Source: an uncultured Achromobacter sp. | Lineage (GTDB): Bacteria; Pseudomonadota; Gammaproteobacteria; Burkholderiales; Burkholderiaceae_B | DNA: 34,152 nucleotides | Assembly (NCBI GenBank): GCA_913775005.1 | Contig: CAJYKY010000089.1 | Coordinates: forward strand, 1 to 34,152 | Direction: 5' to 3' | Part shown: piece after piece, positions 1 to 6,555 of the stretch | Numbering within the stretch: position 1 is the stretch's first letter | Layout of the letters: every line of letters begins with the position of its first letter | Notes under the pieces: model-generated | What the model was told of the DNA's origin: nothing | Databases searched by the model: none | What the model saw: only the letters and a program-made list of their open reading frames with translations | Program-made: the position numbers and the translations under genes

Positions 1-1
1 G

Positions 2-820
2 CAAATGCTGGACCGCCGCGCCCTCGCGCAGCGCTTCGGCTGGCTGGGCGACGACGTCGCGGGCGGCTCCTTCTGCCCCGAAGACGGCCACGCCAACCCC
101 CGCCTCGTCTCGCCCGCCTTCGCCCGCGCCGCGCGCGCCCTGGGCGCCGACGTACGCGAAGGCACGCCCGTCACCGCCGCCCACCACGACGGCACCCACT
201 TCATCGTGCGCGCAGGCGACCTTGAAGTGCGCTCACGCTTCCTGCTCAACTGCGCCGGCGCGTGGGCCGGCCGGTTCGCCGAAAGCTTTGGCGAAGCCGT
301 ACCCGAAACCTCCATCCACCCGCTCATGATGGTGACCGAACCGCTGCCGCTCTTCATGAGCGTCAGCCTGGGCATCCAGGGCGGCGGCATCTATGCGCGC
401 CAGGTCGCACGCGGCAATTGCGTGATCGGCGGCGGACGCGGCGTATCGTCCGGCCCCGACTACGCCCGCCCCGGCCGCGCCGGCCTGGCCACGCTGATGG
501 CCAACGCCACGCGACTGCTGCCCGTCTTGCGAGGCGCCCAGGTCATCCGCTTCTGGACCGGCGTGGAAGGCAACATGCCCGACCACAACCCGGTACTGGG
601 CGCGAGCGCCACCGTGCCGGGCCTGTTCCACGCCTTCGGCCTGTCTGGCGCCGGCTTCCAGATCGGCCCCGCCGTGGGCGAAGTGCTGGCCGAACTCGTC
701 GTGCGCGGCCAATCCTCCATTCCTATCGATGCCTTCCGCATTGAACGATACGCGGCCGCCGCTCACGGCGCCGTGGCTCGGCCTGATCGTGTTCGTGAGC
801 AAACGCTGGAGTCACCATGA
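2..820 (+). CDS. FAD-dependent amine/amino-acid oxidoreductase (DAO family), 5' end cut by window
   Basis: This is the C-terminal part of a D-amino-acid-oxidase-fold flavoprotein. The reading frame is open to the window edge, so the true start and the N-terminal GxGxxG FAD motif lie outside. Visible family features are LNCAGAWAGR (about residue 80 of the visible part), IGGGRG in the substrate domain, and the C-terminal FAD-binding stretch ending HAFGLSGAGFQIGP. It aligns along its length with the oxidoreductase at 18145-19308 (shared NCAGAWA, HPLMMVT/SPMMLVT, GGGR, HAFG(L/F)S), so the two are paralogues. Its stop overlaps the start of the next gene (ATGA), so it is co-translated with an ABC binding protein. 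The likely job is oxidation of the amine or amino acid delivered by that transporter. The substrate cannot be read from sequence. Confidence 0.85.
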   Translation, partial: QMLDRRALAQRFGWLGDDVAGGSFCPEDGHANPRLVSPAFARAARALGADVREGTPVTAAHHDGTHFIVRAGDLEVRSRFLLNCAGAWAGRFAESFGEAVPETSIHPLMMVTEPLPLFMSVSLGIQGGGIYARQVARGNCVIGGGRGVSSGPDYARPGRAGLATLMANATRLLPVLRGAQVIRFWTGVEGNMPDHNPVLGASATVPGLFHAFGLSGAGFQIGPAVGEVLAELVVRGQSSIPIDAFRIERYAAAAHGAVARPDRVREQTLESP

Positions 821-1887
821 TGGATAAGAAACAGGGCGCATCGCGCCTGACCAAGGGGAAGTGGCTGCTGGGCGCGGCAATGATGACGTTGCTGTCCACA
901 GGCGCCATGGCGCAGCAAAAGACCTTGTACGTCGGCATGAACGGCGGCGACATGGAACGCGCATTCACGCAGTACGTGTTTCCCGATTTTGAAAAAGCCA
1001 ACAACGTGAAGATCGTCGTCGTGCCCGGCACCTCGACCGACGTGCTGGCCAAGGCGCAAGCCTACAAAGACAAACCGCAGATGCACGTCATGTTCCTGGA
1101 TGACGGCATCATGGCGCGCGCCATTTCGATGGGCCTGTGCGAACAGCTCAACGACGACCCCGTGCTCAAAGAGCTCTACCCCACCGCCGTCATGAAAGAC
1201 CGCATGGCCGCCGGCATCGACATCGGCATGACGGGCCTGGGCTACAACACCAAAATGTTCGCCGACAAGGGCTGGGCGCCGCCCACCTCCTGGATGGACC
1301 TGGCTGACCCCAAATACAAAGGCAAGGTCGTCTTCCAATCCGCGTCCGGCAGCACCTTCGGCCTGCACGGCTTCCTGATGTTCAACCGCATCCAGGGCGG
1401 CGACGACAAAAACTACGAACCCGGCTTCAAGAAGTGGCCCGACACCATCGGCCCCAACGTGCTGGAATACATTCCCAACTCGGCCAAACTGGCCGAAATG
1501 ATCCAGTCCAACGAAGCCGCCATCTTCCCGCTGACCCCCACCGCCATCGCCCGCCTGAAAAAGCGCGACATCCCCGTGGAATACGCGCAACCCAAGGAAG
1601 GTTCGGTGATCCTGATGGTGGGCGAATGCGTCATCGCCAAAAACAGCGAACCTGAACTGTCGCAAAAGCTCGCGCTGTACCTGCTGTCGGCCAGCGCCCA
1701 AGCCAAGGCGCTTGAAATGGGCGGCCACTTCCCGTCCAACAAAAACGTCACGGCGCCCGCCGACACCACCGAAGCCTTGAAGCGCTTCCAGGGCTACATG
1801 GAAAACGCCAAGATCCTGGACTGGGACCAGATCAACGCCACCCGCCCCGCCTTCAACGCACGCTGGAACCGTACCGTCGAACGGTAA
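817..1887 (+). CDS. ABC transporter periplasmic substrate-binding protein, PotD/AfuA type
   Basis: A 356-residue extracellular solute-binding protein of the spermidine/putrescine (PotD-like) class. A Sec signal peptide is visible: basic residues up to 15, a hydrophobic stretch at about 16-29, and a probable cleavage after AMA at residue 32. The mature protein has the family blocks GYNTKMF, PTSWMDLADPKYKGKV and the end WDQINATRPAFNARWNR. It is paralogous to the binding protein at 11392-12423, with the same blocks in the same order and a shared tail pattern (W-D-x-I-N...W-x-R-x-x-E-R). The ATG overlaps the upstream oxidase stop by 4 nt. No permease or ATPase for it is visible, so those genes are presumably to the left of the window. 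The ligand is unknown; polyamines, opines or other cationic amino compounds fit the family. Confidence 0.9.
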   Translation: MMDKKQGASRLTKGKWLLGAAMMTLLSTGAMAQQKTLYVGMNGGDMERAFTQYVFPDFEKANNVKIVVVPGTSTDVLAKAQAYKDKPQMHVMFLDDGIMARAISMGLCEQLNDDPVLKELYPTAVMKDRMAAGIDIGMTGLGYNTKMFADKGWAPPTSWMDLADPKYKGKVVFQSASGSTFGLHGFLMFNRIQGGDDKNYEPGFKKWPDTIGPNVLEYIPNSAKLAEMIQSNEAAIFPLTPTAIARLKKRDIPVEYAQPKEGSVILMVGECVIAKNSEPELSQKLALYLLSASAQAKALEMGGHFPSNKNVTAPADTTEALKRFQGYMENAKILDWDQINATRPAFNARWNRTVER

Positions 1888-1889
1888 AC

Positions 1890-1956
1890 GCAACGCCCCT
1901 GAACGTTGCTAAGATCTTGCGGCGCACCTGTGGACAACCCGCCGGCGCGCCGCAAG
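1890..1956. terminator. Two inverted repeats after the binding-protein gene
   Basis: The first inverted repeat is GCAACG (1890-1895) with CGTTGC (1904-1909). The second is CTTGCGGCGC (1916-1925) with GCGCCGCAAG (1947-1956), a perfect 10-bp stem with a 21-nt loop. They lie 3-69 nt after the stop codon of the binding-protein gene and before the next gene in the same direction. Neither is followed by a T-tract, so a Rho-independent role is not secure. They may instead be transcript-stabilising hairpins. Confidence 0.4.
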
Positions 1957-1981
1957 GCACAAAGCAGCAGATAACGCTGCC

Positions 1982-2024
1982 ACCAGCAAGCCGCAGTTAG
2001 AAAGCCGCAACCAGCAAGCCGCAG
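1982..2024. repeat. Short direct repeat ACCAGCAAGCCGCAG in the leader of the hydroxyacid reductase gene
   Basis: A 15-nt exact duplicate, ACCAGCAAGCCGCAG, occurs at 1982-1996 and 2010-2024, a 28-nt period. Further degenerate AAGCC(G/C)C units run on to about 2050. The block sits just before the ribosome-binding site of the 2069 gene. It could be slippage-generated spacer or a direct-repeat binding site. Confidence 0.6.
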
Positions 2025-2068
2025 CCCGCAAGCCCCGATCCGAAAGCCCTTTTCAGGAAAGCCCTCAC

Positions 2069-3004
2069 ATGCGCCTCATCGTCAACTCCGGCGGCCCGCA
2101 GGCCATAGAAGAATGGCGCGCACAGTTCCGTATCTTCGCGCCCGAGCTGGACGTCGTGGGCTGGCATGAAAACGTCGACCCGGCCACCATCGACTACGCC
2201 CTCGTCTGGGCCCCCGACACCGGCCGCCTGGCCACCTTCCCCAACCTGAAACTCATCATCAGCGCCGGCGCTGGCGTCGACCACATCCTGGCCGACCCCC
2301 ACCTGCCGCGCCACCTGTCGATCGCCCGCATGGTCACCAGCCGTACCCAGACCGAAATGGCCGAGTACGTACTCACGTCCGCCCTCATGCTGACGCGCAA
2401 CCTCAAACGCGTGGTCGACAACCAAGCCCGCCGCCGCTGGGAAATCTTCGACTCCCTGCGCGTGGCCGCCGACGTACGCGTAGGCATCATGGGCCTGGGC
2501 CACCTGGGCATCGCCAGCGCACAACTGCTGTCACGCGTCGGCTTCCCCGTCAGCGGCTGGTCACGCGGCGCGAGCAAACTGGAAGGCCTGCCGTCCTACG
2601 CCGGCCAAGCGCAGTTCAACGACTTCCTGCACCAGACCGACCTGCTCGTCTGCCTGCTACCCGCCACCGACGCCACCAAGGGCATCCTCAACACTGCCAC
2701 CCTGTCCCAGCTACCGCGCGGCGCCAGCCTCATCAACGCCGGCCGTGGCGCACACATGGTGGAACAGGACATCATCAACGCCCTGGACAGCGGCCACCTT
2801 CACCAGGCCGTGCTAGACGTGTTCGAACACGAACCTTTACCCGAATCGTCCCCGCTGTGGACACACCCCGGCATCATCATCACGCCGCACTGCGCCGCGA
2901 TCCCCGACCGCAAGGAACGCGCGCGCCACACCGCCCTGCTGATCGAAGCCAACGAATGTGGCGAGCCTCTCCCCAACATCTACGACCCGCAACGGGGCTA
3001 CTGA
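2069..3004 (+). CDS. ghrA: Glyoxylate/hydroxypyruvate reductase A-like D-2-hydroxyacid dehydrogenase
   Basis: A 311-residue NAD(P)-dependent D-isomer-specific 2-hydroxyacid dehydrogenase, the same size as E. coli GhrA. The Rossmann motif GLGHLG is at 142-147. The catalytic triad of the family is visible as Arg226 in INAGRG, Glu255 in VFEHEPL and His274 in TPHCAA. Such enzymes reduce glyoxylate, hydroxypyruvate or other 2-keto acids in the cytoplasm. The start ATG has AGGAAAG 7-13 nt upstream. It follows the binding-protein gene by 181 nt with inverted repeats between, so it may have its own promoter. In this setting it could reduce the 2-keto acid released by the oxidase; that link is inference. 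It may be a GhrA paralogue with another keto-acid substrate. Confidence 0.85.
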   Translation: MRLIVNSGGPQAIEEWRAQFRIFAPELDVVGWHENVDPATIDYALVWAPDTGRLATFPNLKLIISAGAGVDHILADPHLPRHLSIARMVTSRTQTEMAEYVLTSALMLTRNLKRVVDNQARRRWEIFDSLRVAADVRVGIMGLGHLGIASAQLLSRVGFPVSGWSRGASKLEGLPSYAGQAQFNDFLHQTDLLVCLLPATDATKGILNTATLSQLPRGASLINAGRGAHMVEQDIINALDSGHLHQAVLDVFEHEPLPESSPLWTHPGIIITPHCAAIPDRKERARHTALLIEANECGEPLPNIYDPQRGY

Positions 3005-3172
3005 TCACCGGGGAATAGCGGCCGCAACATTAGGAATAAAACGGGCCATAGCGGCAAAAAGCAAAGCGGCAACAACAAGCAGCAACAACACCCGCCGCCA
3101 AGAGCCACCCCGCGAGCGCAGCGACGCGCCCACTCGCGCAGCGCCGCACGCCCGACGCCCACTAGCGCGTAA

Positions 3173-3207
3173 GCCCCAAAAGGCCGCCCGCGCGGCCGAC
3201 CTGGGGC
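3173..3207. repeat. Compound hairpin
   Basis: The inner stem is GGCCGC (3182-3187) with GCGGCC (3192-3197) around a 4-nt loop. The outer stem is GCCCC (3173-3177) with GGGGC (3203-3207), separated by an A-rich/GACCT internal loop. It could be a structured RNA element or a Rho-independent-like terminator without a T-tract after the 2069-3004 gene, 170 nt downstream of it. Confidence 0.5.
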
Positions 3208-3295
3208 GGGCCCCGCAAAATCTTCCTTCCACAAAACGGCGTCCACCAAAACGCCAAGCACACCACCCACCCCCGGCCCCTTCACCGGCAGCCTC

Positions 3296-3321
3296 CCGAG
3301 CCTGGTGTGGTGGTGGCTCGG
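3296..3321. repeat. Hairpin with GT-rich loop
   Basis: CCGAGCC (3296-3302) pairs perfectly with GGCTCGG (3315-3321). The 12-nt loop is made of GGT/GTG units. Flanking CACCCACC-like and GGTGGGTG-like blocks could extend the stem. The role is unknown. Confidence 0.5.
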
Positions 3322-3353
3322 TGGGTGTGGGGCGTCGATAAGCCCGACGGAAT

Positions 3354-3480
3354 CCGAAGGCAGCGGCCAGAGGCCGCTACGAGGATGAGGATGGGGCAGT
3401 CCGGAGCGAAGGCTCCGGACCGCAATCGTTGCCCCGCACCCGCCGAGCCGCCGCCGCATCAGGCGTCAAAAGAACCCCGC
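3354..3480 (+). repeat. Dispersed intergenic repeat, left copy
   Basis: This segment recurs in inverted orientation at 34027-34152. The best-conserved core runs from CCGAAGGCAGCGGCC (3354) to CGTTGCCCCGC (about 3437). It carries two hairpins: GCGGCC-AGA-GGCCGC (about 3363-3377), and TCCGGAGC-GAAG-GCTCCGGA (3400-3419), a perfect 8-bp stem. After a less conserved stretch, GGCGTCAAAAGAA is again shared. The differences in the first hairpin keep its stem, suggesting that structure matters. It encodes nothing convincing and looks like a REP/BIME-style intergenic element. Confidence 0.75.
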
Positions 3481-3568
3481 ATCAGGCGTCATCAGCAAAC
3501 CGCATCAGGCGTCAACAGCAAACCGCACCAGGCATCCCAAGCACCCCGCAACACACGCTCCCCCAAAA
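3454..3568. repeat. 23-bp tandem repeat, about five units
   Basis: The unit CCGCATCAGGCGTC plus 9 nt starts at 3454, 3477, 3500 and 3523, an exact 23-bp period; the fourth copy has CACCAGGCATC. A fifth, degenerate unit (CCGCAACACACGCTC) starts in register at 3546. A 23-bp period does not keep a reading frame, so this is not a coding repeat. The first unit overlaps the right end of the dispersed repeat. It ends 54 nt before the AraC start. Confidence 0.8.
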
Positions 3569-3622
3569 AAACCGCAAAATCTGCAAACCCCCCAAAGCTA
3601 CATTGCCCTCCAAGGAGCCAGC

Positions 3623-4456
3623 ATGAAGCCCGAAACCCTCAATCACTACGCCCACCGCCTAACCCCGGTCCTGAACTGGCTGGCCGCCCACCCCGACGCC
3701 ACGCCTGATCTGCACCACCTTGCCGACCTGGCCTGCCTGTCGCCGTACCACTTCCACCGTGTCTACCGCGCCATGCTCGGCGAAACCGTCAACGCCACCA
3801 TGCAACGCCTGCGCATGCACCGCGCAGCCATCGCACTGGCCGACACCCAGGACCCGCTACGCAACGTTGCACAACGCGCCGGCTACGACTCCGACGCCGC
3901 CTTCAACCGCGCGTTCGGCTCCGCATTCGGCATCCCCCCGGGCAAATATCGGGCCGCCCGCTCCCAACCCTTCAACCCCCAGGAGCAAGCCATGTACCCC
4001 ATCGCCATCGAAACCTTCCCCGGCGCCACCCTAGCCGTCCTGCCCCATCGCGGCAGCTACCAAGACATCGGCACCACCTTCACCCGCGCCTTCATGCTGG
4101 CCGGCAGCCTCGGCATCGCCACCCCCGACGCCATCGGCTTCGGCATCTACTTCGACGACCCCGAACAAGTCCCCGTAGACCAGCTGCGCTCTTTGGCCGG
4201 CATGACCGTTGCCGCCGACGCCAAGCTCGGCAGCGAACTCGAACGCTTTGAAATCCCCGCCGGCCGCTGCGCCATCCTGACCTACACCGGCCCCTACAAC
4301 GAAATGAGCAAACCGTATAACTGGATGTTCTCGGAATGGCTGCCCGCCAGCGGCATGACCCCCGCCGACTTCCCCATGTTCGAGCAATACCTCAACGACC
4401 CGCGCACCACCCCACCCGCCCAACTGCAAACCCGCATCTGCCTGCCGCTGAAATAG
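3623..4456 (+). CDS. AraC-family regulator with GyrI-like effector domain
   Basis: A 277-residue transcription factor of the Rob/BmrR-like layout. The N-terminal AraC DNA-binding domain spans about 1-115, with two helix-turn-helices: DLHHLADLACLSPYHFHRVY, then LRNVAQRAGYDSDAAFNRAFG and the end block GIPPGKYR. A C-terminal GyrI/SOUL-type small-molecule-binding domain spans about 120-277. The ATG is preceded by AAGGAGCC at good spacing. It converges on the LysR gene at 4478, with 21 nt between stops. Regulators of this layout usually respond to hydrophobic cations or drugs, but the target cannot be told here. The nearest other gene on its strand is the hydroxyacid reductase, more than 600 nt upstream. 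Confidence 0.9.
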   Translation: MKPETLNHYAHRLTPVLNWLAAHPDATPDLHHLADLACLSPYHFHRVYRAMLGETVNATMQRLRMHRAAIALADTQDPLRNVAQRAGYDSDAAFNRAFGSAFGIPPGKYRAARSQPFNPQEQAMYPIAIETFPGATLAVLPHRGSYQDIGTTFTRAFMLAGSLGIATPDAIGFGIYFDDPEQVPVDQLRSLAGMTVAADAKLGSELERFEIPAGRCAILTYTGPYNEMSKPYNWMFSEWLPASGMTPADFPMFEQYLNDPRTTPPAQLQTRICLPLK

Positions 4457-4477
4457 CGCAACCCATAACGCAACCCG

Positions 4478-5380
4478 CTACCCCACCACCCCCGCCAGAT
4501 ACTGCCGCAGCCAGGCATGGGCGGGGTCGTCCTGATAGCGCTCGTGCCAATACAACGACACCGCAATCGGCGGCAACGTCAACGGCACCTTCTGCGTCAC
4601 AATCCGCGCCGCGCCCGTCATCGCCTTCGCAATGCTCACCGGCATCGTCGCAATCAGATCAGAGCTTTCCACAATGAACGGACACACCAGATAACTCGAC
4701 AACGTCGCCACGATCTTGCGGCTGCGATTTTGTCCCATCAGAATGCGATCAATCGCCGTACTGAAATACCGCGTGTGCGCCGCCAGATCCAGATGCCCAT
4801 AACGCAAATATGCATCCAGATTCCACCGCTTGCGCAAACACGGATGCCCTTCGCGCACAATGCACACCGCCGGTTCCTGGTACAGAAACCGCGTGCGTAA
4901 ATCCGGCGCCGGATCCGGAAAATAGCCTGCAATCAACTCCACATGATTCGTGTCCAGCATGCTCAAACCATGCTGCGGCCGCGCCGGCAGAATCTGCAAC
5001 TGGAAATGCGGCGCATCCACCGCCAAGCGCGGAATCAGCTTGGGCAACAACGTGTACTGCACATAGTCAGTCGCATACAACGACAACGTCCGTGACGAAT
5101 GCGCCGGATCGAACGCCTCACGCGTTCGTGTCGCACGATGCCAGCCTTCCAGCAAAGGCTTGAAATGCTGATGCAGCTCCAGCGCCCGCAACGTCGGTTG
5201 CCACACGCCACCTTCACGCACCAGCAACGGATCCCCAAATAGCTGACGCAAGCGATTCATCGCCGCGCTCATCGCGGGCTGGGTGATGTTCATCTGCTCG
5301 GCCGCACGCGACACGTTCCGGCATCCCATCAAGGCGTCGAAATGCACCAGCAGATTCAAGTCAGGATTCTTCACCGCCAT
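4478..5380 (-). CDS. LysR-family transcriptional regulator (NodD/LinR-like)
   Basis: A 300-residue LysR regulator. The winged helix-turn-helix is at about 1-65, with SRAAEQMNITQPAMSAAMNRLRQ cut as SRAAEQMNITQPAMSA then AMNRLRQ, followed by LFGDPLLVREG. The effector-binding domain follows. The frame is open for another 130 codons upstream, but that part has no family features and lies over the promoter region. I therefore chose the ATG at 5380, where MAVKNPDLNLLVHFDALM begins as in the family. It is divergent from the Bug binding-protein gene at 5535, with a palindrome in the gap (5386-5402). By analogy with this arrangement it should control the Bug-HyuAB block and itself. The inducer is unknown. 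Confidence 0.9.
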   Translation of the reverse strand: MAVKNPDLNLLVHFDALMGCRNVSRAAEQMNITQPAMSAAMNRLRQLFGDPLLVREGGVWQPTLRALELHQHFKPLLEGWHRATRTREAFDPAHSSRTLSLYATDYVQYTLLPKLIPRLAVDAPHFQLQILPARPQHGLSMLDTNHVELIAGYFPDPAPDLRTRFLYQEPAVCIVREGHPCLRKRWNLDAYLRYGHLDLAAHTRYFSTAIDRILMGQNRSRKIVATLSSYLVCPFIVESSDLIATMPVSIAKAMTGAARIVTQKVPLTLPPIAVSLYWHERYQDDPAHAWLRQYLAGVVG

Positions 5381-5385
5381 GCACC

Positions 5386-5402
5386 TATAAATGGCATTTA
5401 TA
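5386..5402. promoter_or_regulatory. LysR-type operator candidate (T-N11-A palindrome)
   Basis: TATAAATGGCATTTATA is a perfect 8+8 palindrome around one central base. It contains the LysR T-N11-A signature at 5388-5400. It lies 6 nt upstream of the LysR start and 133 nt upstream of the divergent gene, in an A/T-rich patch that stands out from the surrounding GC-rich DNA. LysR proteins typically bind such a site to repress themselves and activate the divergent gene. Confidence 0.7.
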
Positions 5403-5534
5403 CAAATATAAACCTGTAGGACTGCTGTCATTTTCGATGCAGGCCTAGGATGGTTTCCGTTGTTGCAGCGAACCAAGGTTGGACACGCATGATCCGGCCA
5501 CAAGGAAGTTCTATCAACAAGGGGAAACCAAGCC

Positions 5535-6515
5535 ATGAACTCAAGGCTGATACGCAGTTGCTGTCGCATTGCCACCGGCGTTGCACTGTTTGCCGCCGCC
5601 AGTTCCGCCAGCGCCGCCTGGCCGGACAAAGTGATTCGTATCGTGGTGCCGTTTGCCGCGGGCGGGTCCACCGACCTCATCGCGCGCAAGGTCGCCGAAG
5701 GACTGGGCCAGCGCCTGTCCGCCAATGTCATCGTTGAAAACCGCCCCGGCGCAGGCGGCACCGTCGGCACCGAATACGTCGCCCGCCAACCGGCCGATGG
5801 CTACACCATCCTGATGGGATCGGTCAGCACGCATGGCAGCGCGCCCTGCGTCTATTCCAAACTGCCCTACGACGCCATCAAGGATTTCACACCGCTGACC
5901 GTCGTGGCCACCATCCCCAACGTGATGTCGGTGAACCAGTCGGTGCCTGCCAACACGCTGCAAGAATTCGTGGCCTTGTTGAAGAAAGACCCCGAGAAAT
6001 ACTCCTTCGCGTCCAACGGCCAAGGCACGTCCAACCACCTCGCGGCGGAACTGTTCAAGACCACCGCCGGCGTCTCGATGGTGCACGTGCCTTACCGCGG
6101 CTCCGGCCCCGCGCTCATCGACCTGGTGGGCGGCCAGATCAACATGATGGTGGACGTGGTGATGACGTCCTACCCCTACATCAAGGACGGCAAGATCAAG
6201 GCCCTGGCCGTGACCTCACCGCAGCGGTCAACGATGCTGCCCGACGTGCCCACCGTGGCCGAATCCGGCTACCCCGGCTACGAGGCCATGGTGTGGTTCG
6301 GCATGCTCGCGCCCGCCAACATGCCCGAGCCGCTGCGCGAAAAACTCACCGACGGTCTCGTGCAGACGCTGCATGCGCCCGCCATGAAGGCCTACCTGGA
6401 ACAGCAGGGCGCGCAGGTGTCCGACGTGGCGGGCCCCGCCTTCGGCACGATGATCAAAAACGAAATCAGCAAGTGGTGCCAGGTGGTGAAGAAGGCCGAC
6501 ATCCGCCTGGATTGA
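5535..6515 (+). CDS. Bug-family (TctC) periplasmic substrate-binding protein
   Basis: A 326-residue tripartite-tricarboxylate-transporter receptor of the Bug family, hugely expanded in Bordetella/Achromobacter. It has a signal peptide (basic start, hydrophobic core about 9-22, cleavage after ASA near 27). Family blocks follow: WPDKVIRIVVPFAAGGSTD at the mature N-terminus, ENRPGAGGTVGTEYVA, and VPYRGSGPALIDLVGGQINMM, with the late TVAESGYPGYEAMVWFG. No TctA/TctB membrane genes are nearby, as is common for orphan Bug proteins. It is followed after 40 nt by HyuA/HyuB, so the ligand is plausibly the substrate of those enzymes. The start has AGGGGAAA upstream. Bug proteins bind carboxylates or amides; the exact ligand is unknown. 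Confidence 0.93.
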   Translation: MNSRLIRSCCRIATGVALFAAASSASAAWPDKVIRIVVPFAAGGSTDLIARKVAEGLGQRLSANVIVENRPGAGGTVGTEYVARQPADGYTILMGSVSTHGSAPCVYSKLPYDAIKDFTPLTVVATIPNVMSVNQSVPANTLQEFVALLKKDPEKYSFASNGQGTSNHLAAELFKTTAGVSMVHVPYRGSGPALIDLVGGQINMMVDVVMTSYPYIKDGKIKALAVTSPQRSTMLPDVPTVAESGYPGYEAMVWFGMLAPANMPEPLREKLTDGLVQTLHAPAMKAYLEQQGAQVSDVAGPAFGTMIKNEISKWCQVVKKADIRLD

Positions 6516-6555
6516 TCGGCACACGCCACAAGACTTTTTATTGGAAGCACGAATC

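Larger units (their letters stand above)
3005..3622. other. 618-nt gene-free region rich in repeats and hairpins
   Basis: No convincing gene is present: the open frames here are Pro/Arg/Ala-rich shadows of C-rich DNA and change frame within repeats. What it holds, in order: a compound hairpin (3173-3207), a G/T-rich hairpin (3296-3321), one copy of a dispersed repeat (3354-3480) and a 23-bp tandem repeat (3454-3568). The A-rich run before the AraC gene ends in its ribosome-binding site. The segment is strongly C-rich on the plus strand. I saw no promoter matching consensus closely. Confidence 0.8.

Noticed and set aside
763..1893. Long open frame on the minus strand (376 codons) opposite the binding-protein gene
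   Set aside because: It is His/Gly/Val-rich with no family features and lies wholly antisense to a gene with a clear signal peptide and conserved blocks; such shadows are common in GC-rich DNA.
3454..3568. CRISPR array
   Set aside because: The 23-bp units are contiguous with no unique spacers of regular size and decay at one end; no cas genes are nearby. It is a simple tandem repeat.
5381..5770. 130-codon N-terminal extension of the LysR gene
   Set aside because: The extension has no LysR features, covers the operator and the start of the divergent gene, and the family's N-terminus begins exactly at 5380.
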